Shown in pieces: positions 5,253 through 11,390 of a stretch of 11,390 nt of DNA. This DNA comes from Gammaproteobacteria bacterium (GTDB lineage: Bacteria; Pseudomonadota; Gammaproteobacteria; Arenicellales; Spongiicolonaceae): NCBI GenBank assembly GCA_007570945.1, contig RKSH01000104.1, positions 1-11,390 of the forward strand, in the 5' to 3' direction. The notes under the pieces were generated by a model. That model saw only the letters and a list, made by a program, of their open reading frames with translations. It had not been told where the DNA came from and searched no databases. A program made the translations under genes and the position numbers. How positions within the stretch are numbered: position 1 is the stretch's first letter; the number at the start of each line of letters is the position of its first letter.

Positions 5253-8168
5253 ATGAACAATGGAACGAAAACCGTGGAGACCACTCTCAACACATGTCTG
5301 GCGGAACTTTTGCGCGGCCATGGATTGGATGCGGAGCCGGAGCGGAGCGTGACCGAGCCGCGTCGCGCCCAACTGGATGTGGTGATAAGCCGTGACACGG
5401 ACTGCGTTGTGCTGGAATGTGAATTTGCGCCGGCGCGGACGGTGCGTGAAGATGCCGCAAGCCGCCTGACCCGTCCGCCGCTTTCCTACCAAAGACTTTC
5501 GGTGCGCAGTGTTTTTGCCCTGGTGTATCCCGGGCGTTTCCGCGACATCGGGCGCAGCGATGCGCTGAGGCGTGAATTAATCCGCGCAAGCGACCTCAAA
5601 TTTGCCATCGGCCACCGCGGCCTGGAAGCGGACGCGCCCCATGAGGACCGGGAAATGGTCTGGCAAGAGGAAACCACCGGCGGGGTGTCCGACCTGGCGG
5701 ATTCGCTTTTGAACTGGTGGGGCCAGTCCGACCCCGGCGCGGCGTCCATTGAAAAAATCGTCACTTCCCTGGGCCTCGCGGTTTCACAGGCGGCGAACAA
5801 AATTGAACAGGCGCAAAACAATCCGCTGGCCGAGAACACCGCCCCGGATGACGAGGCCGCCAGCGTGTCCGCGTTGGTGTGGGCCAATGCAATGATTTTT
5901 CAGGAGTTGCTCGCAAGCAACCTGCGCGGCCACAGCATCCCGCGGCCGGTTTCCTCGCCGGCCAAATTGGCCGCGCAATGGGAGGAAATTCTCAGGATAA
6001 ACTGGTGGCCCATCTTCCATACCGCGCGCCTCGCGCTCAGCGGCACGCCGGCGCCGCAAAACCGGGAGGCCATTGAACTGCTGCTGCCGGCAGTGCAGGA
6101 GGTGGTGGAATCCGGCATCGCCACCAGCCACGACATCGCCGGGCGGGTTTTTCACCGCCTTTTGGACTCGCGCAAATTTCTCGCCACAAACTACACCACC
6201 ATTTCCGCGGCGGTGCTGCTGGCCGCGCTGACGTTTGACCCGCAACGCTGGAGGCACGTGGACTGGGCCGACCCGCGGGCGGTGCGCAAGCTGAAAATAT
6301 TCGACCCGGCCTGCGGCACCGGGACCCTGCTGATGGCGTCCATGCAGGAAGTGTTGCGCCTGCACCGCCGCGCCGGCGGCGACCCGGCTTTGGTGACCAA
6401 AGACCTGCTGGAAAAAGTCATCCACGGCTACGATGTGGTGCCGGCCGCGGTTCACCTGACCGCCGCAACTTTGGCCATGAGCGAGACCGGGCAGGTGGTC
6501 AGGGAGATGCCGCTTTATGTCATGCCCCACGATGTGGCGCCCGACCGCGCCAACAAAAAAGTCGTCGTCCCGCGGCTCGGCAGCCTGGATTTTCTGCATG
6601 GCTCAAAGGCCAGCGTCAAAACCATGTTCAGCGGCGAGGGCGATGCCGGGCGACGCACCGGCAGCGGCGAGGAGGTTTACGACGCCGACCTGCCCGGCAA
6701 CCCCGACTTGATTATCCAAAATCCCCCCTACACCCGCGCCGGCGGCCCGGGGGATGCAAAAAACACCGACTGGAATCCGCTGTTCGGCTCCCTTCTGTCC
6801 AAAAGTGACGTGACCAGGATGCAACAAGAATTGCGCGGCCGCCTCACGGGCACGCCGGCCAGTTTGTACGCCGGACTGGGCTCCGCTTTTGCCTGCCTTG
6901 CCGATGAAAGAATTGGCCAGGAGCGGCGCGTCGCATTTGTGCTGCCCGCCGCCGTTCTTAGCGGCAGCCGCTGGGCCGCCATCCGCCGCATGTTTTTGCA
7001 AAACTACGAAATTGACTGGGTTGTGGTCAGCCACGACGGCCGTCACCGCTCCACAAGAAAACACTTTCCCGGCCGCCTGTTCGTTGCTTTTTCTGAATCA
7101 ACGCGGATGGCGGAATCTTTAGTTATCGCCACCAGGGTTAAAAAAAATGCGCCCGGGCACCAGATTCGCTTTGTTAATCTGCGCCACAATCCCGACCATC
7201 CTTTTGAGGCGGCGTCCGTTGGCCGGCATCTTCTGGAAAAGCCCAACGCCGCTGAAATTTCCACCGGCCAGAAAGTGTGGGGGGAGATTGTGCGCGTTCC
7301 GCAGGCCGATATTCGCGAGGGGGCGCCGTGGTCGGCGACGGCTTTTATGCAGACCAGAATTTACAACACCGCGCGTGCGCTGCTTGACGGTGAATTGCGC
7401 CTCGGCGGCAATGTCATTCCTGTTCCTGTGGTGCCACTGGGGGAAATCGCCGAGTTCGGGCCATATGAAATGCAAATTAAAAACCCCCGCCAGGGCGCTT
7501 TCGGCATTGTTGCAACAGAGGACCCGACACGCCTCGGTGAGCCGGCACTTTGGCATCATAGTTCCAAGAAAATCCGCACCCTGTCACCCATTGCCAATGC
7601 GCGCCTGCAACCGCGCGCCGACCGCCCCAACGGCAACGGCGCCGGGGAGGCAATGCTGCAGAAAGCCGGACATCTGCAGCATGCGCGAGTACTTCGCCAT
7701 GCGCCGCAACGATTCGCCGCGGTGCGCACCGAGGAAGCCATGCTCGGCGTCGGCTCGTGGATTACGGTTTTGCTTAAACAAAACGGCGATAAGAATCTAA
7801 CCGCGGCCATGGAAAAAACCCTGGCGCTGTGGCTGAACAGCACGCCCGGTTTAATTTTGCGGATTTTCCACGCCAACCGCCCTTACCTCGGCCGTAGCGG
7901 GGTGCCCCACGAACTGGCGCGGACTTTCCCGGTGCTGGATGTGACAAAACTCCCCGCCGAAAAACTCACCGCCGGCGCGGTGCTGTTTGACGAACTGGCC
8001 GGCGAAGAATTCCACGGTTTTGCCCAAATGGACACCGATGAGGCGCGCCGCAAACTGAACCAAATGTTCCTCAGCGACGTCCTCGGCGCGCCGGCGGCGG
8101 CCAAAACCGCAATGCGAAAACTCACCGCCCAACTCAAAGGCGAGCCGACCATCACCGCCCGCCACTGA
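5253..8168 (+). CDS. Large N6-adenine DNA methyltransferase with possible N-terminal nuclease domain (Type IIG/IIL-like)
   Basis: This 971-residue protein is a class I SAM-dependent DNA methyltransferase. A helical segment with FHRLLDSRKFLATNYTT (300-316) precedes the SAM-binding motif FDPACGTGTLL (350-360). The catalytic motif NPPYTR lies at 490-495, giving the I-to-IV order of the gamma-class N6-adenine enzymes. The region after about 640 is likely target recognition. The stretch 800-900, including LALWLNSTPGLILR (857-870) and FPVLDVTKL (892-900), resembles the C-terminal part of large stand-alone methylases in restriction and phage-defence loci. The N-terminal 100 residues hold LDVVI with Asp42 and LECEF with Glu55 and Glu57. 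This D...ExE spacing could be a PD-(D/E)xK-type nuclease core like that of BamHI; that part is inference. No specificity subunit or separate endonuclease is nearby. The gene lies alone between rdgB and convergent purL, in visibly less GC-rich sequence, which suggests acquisition. Confidence 0.85.
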   Translation: MNNGTKTVETTLNTCLAELLRGHGLDAEPERSVTEPRRAQLDVVISRDTDCVVLECEFAPARTVREDAASRLTRPPLSYQRLSVRSVFALVYPGRFRDIGRSDALRRELIRASDLKFAIGHRGLEADAPHEDREMVWQEETTGGVSDLADSLLNWWGQSDPGAASIEKIVTSLGLAVSQAANKIEQAQNNPLAENTAPDDEAASVSALVWANAMIFQELLASNLRGHSIPRPVSSPAKLAAQWEEILRINWWPIFHTARLALSGTPAPQNREAIELLLPAVQEVVESGIATSHDIAGRVFHRLLDSRKFLATNYTTISAAVLLAALTFDPQRWRHVDWADPRAVRKLKIFDPACGTGTLLMASMQEVLRLHRRAGGDPALVTKDLLEKVIHGYDVVPAAVHLTAATLAMSETGQVVREMPLYVMPHDVAPDRANKKVVVPRLGSLDFLHGSKASVKTMFSGEGDAGRRTGSGEEVYDADLPGNPDLIIQNPPYTRAGGPGDAKNTDWNPLFGSLLSKSDVTRMQQELRGRLTGTPASLYAGLGSAFACLADERIGQERRVAFVLPAAVLSGSRWAAIRRMFLQNYEIDWVVVSHDGRHRSTRKHFPGRLFVAFSESTRMAESLVIATRVKKNAPGHQIRFVNLRHNPDHPFEAASVGRHLLEKPNAAEISTGQKVWGEIVRVPQADIREGAPWSATAFMQTRIYNTARALLDGELRLGGNVIPVPVVPLGEIAEFGPYEMQIKNPRQGAFGIVATEDPTRLGEPALWHHSSKKIRTLSPIANARLQPRADRPNGNGAGEAMLQKAGHLQHARVLRHAPQRFAAVRTEEAMLGVGSWITVLLKQNGDKNLTAAMEKTLALWLNSTPGLILRIFHANRPYLGRSGVPHELARTFPVLDVTKLPAEKLTAGAVLFDELAGEEFHGFAQMDTDEARRKLNQMFLSDVLGAPAAAKTAMRKLTAQLKGEPTITARH

Positions 8169-8189
8169 GGCCATGTGGCGCCCCGCCGC

Positions 8190-8332
8190 GAAACCCGCAA
8201 ACTTGGAAAAATCTGCAATCCACGGGCAACCCCGCGCACACCGCCCTCGGCGCGGCATTTTCACCGCTGGACAAACGCGCGCCTGAACTCTCCGACCGCG
8301 CGCCGAATTTGGAGCGTGCGATGGTATTTTAA
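8190..8332 (+). other. Short open frame without start, possible gene remnant
   Basis: After the methyltransferase stop, the frame ending at the TAA 8330-8332 reads plausible protein text such as HTALGAAFSPLDKRAPELSD. It has a normal amino-acid balance rather than the Arg/Ala/Pro-rich noise typical of shadow frames here. There is no convincing start or ribosome-binding site and I recognise no family. It may be the tail of a decayed gene, or chance. The rest of the 247-nt convergent gap holds only the GC hairpin near its right end. Confidence 0.15.
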
Positions 8333-8383
8333 GCAACGGCAACGCGCGGCCGGCGGTGGGCGCCGAGGCACTGCCTAAACGCC

Positions 8384-8404
8384 GCCGCCGGCCGCCCCGG
8401 CGGC
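8384..8404. terminator. GC-rich hairpin in the convergent gap before purL
   Basis: GCCGCCGG (8384-8391) and CCGGCGGC (8397-8404) form a perfect 8-bp stem with a 5-nt loop, 12 bp past the purL stop on the minus strand and between two converging genes. There is no U-run on either strand (the minus strand continues GGCGTTTAG), so if it terminates transcription it is atypical. Such repeats are also common by chance in this GC-rich DNA. Confidence 0.35.
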
Positions 8405-8415
8405 AAGTTGCGGTT

Positions 8416-11390
8416 CTAACCCACCCACTCCCGCGCGTTGGTGAACATTCGCCGCCACGGACTCGCGCCGTTCCATTGCGGCGGGTGCCACGAGAGGTTG
8501 GCGGCGCGCAGGGCGCGTTCCGGGTGCGGCATCAGGATGGTCGCGCGGCCGTCGGCGGTGGTGGCGCCGCAGATGCCGCCCGGAGTACCGCCGGGGTTTT
8601 CAGGGTAAGTTTCGGCGGCGCCGGCGCGGGTGGCGTAGCGCAACGCGACGGCCAGGGCGCGTTGTTGTTCGGGCGATGAAAAAATTGCACGGCCCTCGCC
8701 GTGGGCGGCGGGGATGGGAAGTTTGCTGCCGGCCATGCCGCGAAAAAAAAGCGACGGACCGGGCATGATTTCCACCATCGCCAAACGCGACTCAAAACGG
8801 CCGCTGCGGTTGGCGGCGAAGCGCGGCCAGTGCCGCGCGCCGGGGATGATTTCCCTGAGCGCGGCCAGCATCTGGCAGCCGTTGCACACGCCGAGGGTGA
8901 AGGTTTCATCGCGGCGGAAAAATTCCGCAAAGCAGTCGCGCACCGCCGGGTTAAACAAAATGGATTTGGCCCAGCCCAGCCCGCCGCCCAGCACATCGCC
9001 GTAGGAAAATCCGCCGCACACCGCAAGTCCGTGGCAGCCACGCAGGTCGCCGCCGCCGCGCAGGTCGCTCATCGTCACATCCACCGCGCAAAAACCGGCG
9101 CGGTCAAAAGCGGCGGCCATTTCCACCTGGCCGTTCACGCCGACTTCACGCAACACGGCGACTTTGGGTTTGGCGAGGGTGAGGCCGGGGGCGGGCGGCG
9201 CGGCAAAAGTGTCCGGCGTGAATCCCGGCGCGAGTTCGGCAAACAAACCGCCGCCGGGGCCGGCCACTTTGGCGTAGGATTCATCCGCGCATTGCGGATT
9301 GTCGCGCAATTTTTGCATCAGCCACGAAGTTTCCGACCACGCGCGGCGCAAATCGCCGAGGGGTTTGTCCAGCAGAATTTTTCCGCCCTGGCGAATTTTA
9401 ATTTGCGGCGTGTTTTTTCTCTCCGCGATTTGCGCCAATGACAACCCGGCGCGCATGAAGCGGCGGTTCACCTCCTCCACATGCGGCGCCGCAACTTGCA
9501 CCGCCGCGCCCAACTCTTCGTTGAACAAAAATGCCGCCGCGTCCACCGCTTCCGGAACTTGAATCTCCAGTCCGCAACCCGAGGCAAAGGCCATCTCCAG
9601 CAACGCCACCGCCGCGCCGCCGTCCGAGCGGTCGTGGTAGGCGGCGAGCAAACTGTCACCGGCGCAGGCGCGCAGCGTGTTGAAAAATTCCCGCAGCAGT
9701 TGTGCGTCGTCGCAGTCCGGCACCGCGCCGCCGCGGTCGACTTTTTCATACACCTGCATCAGCGCCGAGCCGCCGAGCCGGTTGCGGCCGCCGCCGAGGT
9801 CCGCCAAAAACAAGGCGCCGTCACCCAGCGCCGGCGTCAGCGTCGCGCGCACATCGTCCACGGCCGCAAAAGCGGTGGCCACCAGCGACAGCGGCGCGCT
9901 GAGCTCGACCTCGGTGCCGCCGTCGCGCCAGCGCGTGCGCATGGAAAGTGAGTCCTTGCCCACCGGAATGGCGACGCCGATTTCGCGGCACAGCGCGGTG
10001 ACCGCGCGCACCGTGTCGCGCAACGCGGAATCCTCTTCGGCGTCGCCGCACGCCGCCATCCAGTTGGCCGACAGCTTGACCGTGTCTACCGTGCCGCAAT
10101 CGGCGGCGGCGATGTTGGTCAGCGCCTCGGCGGCCGCCATGCGCCCGCCGGCCTCGGCATTGGTGAGCGCCAGCGCCGGCCGCTCGCCCACCGCCGCCGC
10201 CTCGCCATGCCAGTTGTCAAAACCGGCGGCGGTGACGGCGACATCGGCCACCGGCACCTGAAAACGCCCGACCATTTGGTCGCGGCACACCAGCCCGCCG
10301 ACACTGCGGTCGCCGATGGTGACCAGAAAAGTCTTGTCCGCCACCGCCGGCAGCCGCAACACCCGGTCCAACATGCCGGCGATGTCGTCGTGGATGACGG
10401 TTGAAGACGGCGCCACCGCCGGGCGCGCAACATAACGCCGCGCCATGCGCGGCAATTTGCCGAGCAGAAAATCCAACGGCAGGTCGACCGGCGGCGGCGC
10501 CGGCGGCGGCGCGTCACGGTCATCCACCAACAGCCGGCCGTCGCCGGTGGCGGCGCCAATCACGCAAAACGGACACCGCTCGCGCGCGCACACTGCGGCA
10601 AAACGCGGCACGTCTACGGCGGCCACCGCCAACACGTAACGTTCCTGCGCCTCGTTGCACCACAGTTCCATGGGCGACAGCGCCGGGTCGCCGCTGGCGA
10701 TGTCGCGCAATTGAATCACGCCCCCGGCGCCGCCGCCGTGCAACAGCTCCGGCACCGCGTTGGACAAACCGCCGGCGCCGACGTCGTGAATGGCGAGGAT
10801 GGGGTTGGCATCGCCGGCATCGGCGCAGCGGGCGATGACTTCCTGGCAGCGGCGCTGCATTTCCGGGTTGCCGCGCTGCACCGAGGCGAAGTCCCGTTGC
10901 TCATCGCCGGCGGCAGCGCGGCCGCTGCTGGCCGAGCCGCCGCCGAGGCCGATGCGCATGGCCGGGCCGCCGAGCACAATGATGGCGCTGCCGGCCGGAA
11001 TGGCGCGCTTTTGCACCTGCGTTTCGGCGATGGCGCCGATGCCGCCGGCCAACATGATGGGCTTGTGGTAGCCGCGCCCGCGGCTGGCGGTGACTCCGGC
11101 GGCGGAATCGCCGGCCGCACCCCACCACTCAAACGTGCGGAAGTAGCCGCCGATGCACGGGCGGCCGAATTCATTATTAAACGCGGCGGCGCCCAGCGGG
11201 GCCTCCAACATGATGGCCAGCGGCGTTGCGATGCGCGCCGGGCTGCGCGCCGCGCCCTCCCACGGGCGGCGGTGGCCGGGGATGCGCAAGTGGCTGACGC
11301 TGAAGCCCACCAGCCCGGCCTTGGGGCGGGCGCCGCGGCCGGTGGCGGCGGCGTCGCGAATCTCGCCGCCGCTGCCGGTGGCGGCGCCGG
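8416..11390 (-). CDS. purL: Phosphoribosylformylglycinamidine synthase, large single-chain type (partial, N-terminus outside window)
   Basis: FGAM synthase makes formylglycinamidine ribotide from FGAR, ATP and glutamine in de novo purine synthesis. The frame is open through the right edge, giving about 990 C-terminal residues; the family is about 1,290 long, so roughly 300 N-terminal residues are missing. A GTG near 11310 is internal, because the upstream codons still read family text (TGSGGEIRD, RPKAGLVGFSVSHLRIPG). Visible parts are GGPAMRIGLGGGSASS and HDVGAGGLSNAVPELLHGG (synthetase domain), KLSANWMAACG and PVGKDSLSM (second half), and a C-terminal class I glutaminase with nucleophile Cys in GVCNGCQML and His/Glu in PHPERA. 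The TAG stop is at 8418-8416. A proline-rich run APPPAPPP lies near 10500. The gene converges on the methyltransferase. Confidence 0.97.
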   Translation of the reverse strand, partial: GAATGSGGEIRDAAATGRGARPKAGLVGFSVSHLRIPGHRRPWEGAARSPARIATPLAIMLEAPLGAAAFNNEFGRPCIGGYFRTFEWWGAAGDSAAGVTASRGRGYHKPIMLAGGIGAIAETQVQKRAIPAGSAIIVLGGPAMRIGLGGGSASSGRAAAGDEQRDFASVQRGNPEMQRRCQEVIARCADAGDANPILAIHDVGAGGLSNAVPELLHGGGAGGVIQLRDIASGDPALSPMELWCNEAQERYVLAVAAVDVPRFAAVCARERCPFCVIGAATGDGRLLVDDRDAPPPAPPPVDLPLDFLLGKLPRMARRYVARPAVAPSSTVIHDDIAGMLDRVLRLPAVADKTFLVTIGDRSVGGLVCRDQMVGRFQVPVADVAVTAAGFDNWHGEAAAVGERPALALTNAEAGGRMAAAEALTNIAAADCGTVDTVKLSANWMAACGDAEEDSALRDTVRAVTALCREIGVAIPVGKDSLSMRTRWRDGGTEVELSAPLSLVATAFAAVDDVRATLTPALGDGALFLADLGGGRNRLGGSALMQVYEKVDRGGAVPDCDDAQLLREFFNTLRACAGDSLLAAYHDRSDGGAAVALLEMAFASGCGLEIQVPEAVDAAAFLFNEELGAAVQVAAPHVEEVNRRFMRAGLSLAQIAERKNTPQIKIRQGGKILLDKPLGDLRRAWSETSWLMQKLRDNPQCADESYAKVAGPGGGLFAELAPGFTPDTFAAPPAPGLTLAKPKVAVLREVGVNGQVEMAAAFDRAGFCAVDVTMSDLRGGGDLRGCHGLAVCGGFSYGDVLGGGLGWAKSILFNPAVRDCFAEFFRRDETFTLGVCNGCQMLAALREIIPGARHWPRFAANRSGRFESRLAMVEIMPGPSLFFRGMAGSKLPIPAAHGEGRAIFSSPEQQRALAVALRYATRAGAAETYPENPGGTPGGICGATTADGRATILMPHPERALRAANLSWHPPQWNGASPWRRMFTNAREWVG

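Noticed and set aside
5784..6599. Minus-strand 271-residue frame inside the methyltransferase
   Set aside because: It is antisense to the SAM-binding region of an intact 971-residue frame and has no recognisable domain.
8161..8170. GCCACTG-like B12-box heptamer
   Set aside because: It is the end of the methyltransferase coding sequence; no other conserved cobalamin riboswitch element is nearby and no B12 gene follows.
8701..9441. Plus-strand 246-residue frame inside purL
   Set aside because: It is antisense to the conserved glutaminase domain and consists of low-complexity Ala/Gly/Arg/His.
11308..11310. GTG as the purL start
   Set aside because: Codons upstream of it continue conserved PurL sequence in the same frame to the window edge, so the gene is truncated rather than starting there.

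Overview
The window is very GC-rich, gene-dense bacterial DNA. It most resembles an uncultured gamma- or betaproteobacterium. Three things point that way. PurL is the long single-chain type with a fused glutaminase domain, whereas alphaproteobacteria usually split it into PurL, PurQ and PurS. The rph-rdgB pair and a DUF465 (YdcH-like) gene are present. There is also the remnant of an outer-membrane autotransporter-type barrel. No tRNA, rRNA, CRISPR array or insertion sequence is visible.

Layout. Positions 1-2568, all on the minus strand, hold in transcription order cbiD and cobK (overlapping, two corrin-ring steps of vitamin B12 synthesis), then a DUF465 gene coupled by an ATGA overlap to a hotdog-fold thioesterase that runs off the left edge. 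Positions 2569-3207 hold no intact gene. They carry what reads as a frameshifted, truncated autotransporter barrel on the minus strand. At 3208-3834 (minus) lies gmk, guanylate kinase. It diverges across only 23 bp from rph (RNase PH), which overlaps rdgB (XTP/dITP diphosphatase) by ATGA on the plus strand.

Positions 5253-8168 (plus) hold a 971-residue N6-adenine DNA methyltransferase whose N-terminal region carries a D...ExE pattern compatible with a nuclease domain. It is a candidate single-chain restriction-modification or defence enzyme sitting among housekeeping genes. It has its own promoter-like hexamer and a clear Shine-Dalgarno. A 247-bp convergent gap with a strong GC hairpin separates it from purL (minus), whose N-terminal part lies beyond the right edge.

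Functionally the window joins nucleotide metabolism (gmk, purL, rdgB), RNA processing (rph), cobalamin synthesis (cbiD, cobK) and one accessory methyltransferase. The most notable items are the methyltransferase, the decayed barrel gene between gmk and cbiD, and the very compact gmk/rph divergent promoter. I found no convincing wholly new multi-gene system.
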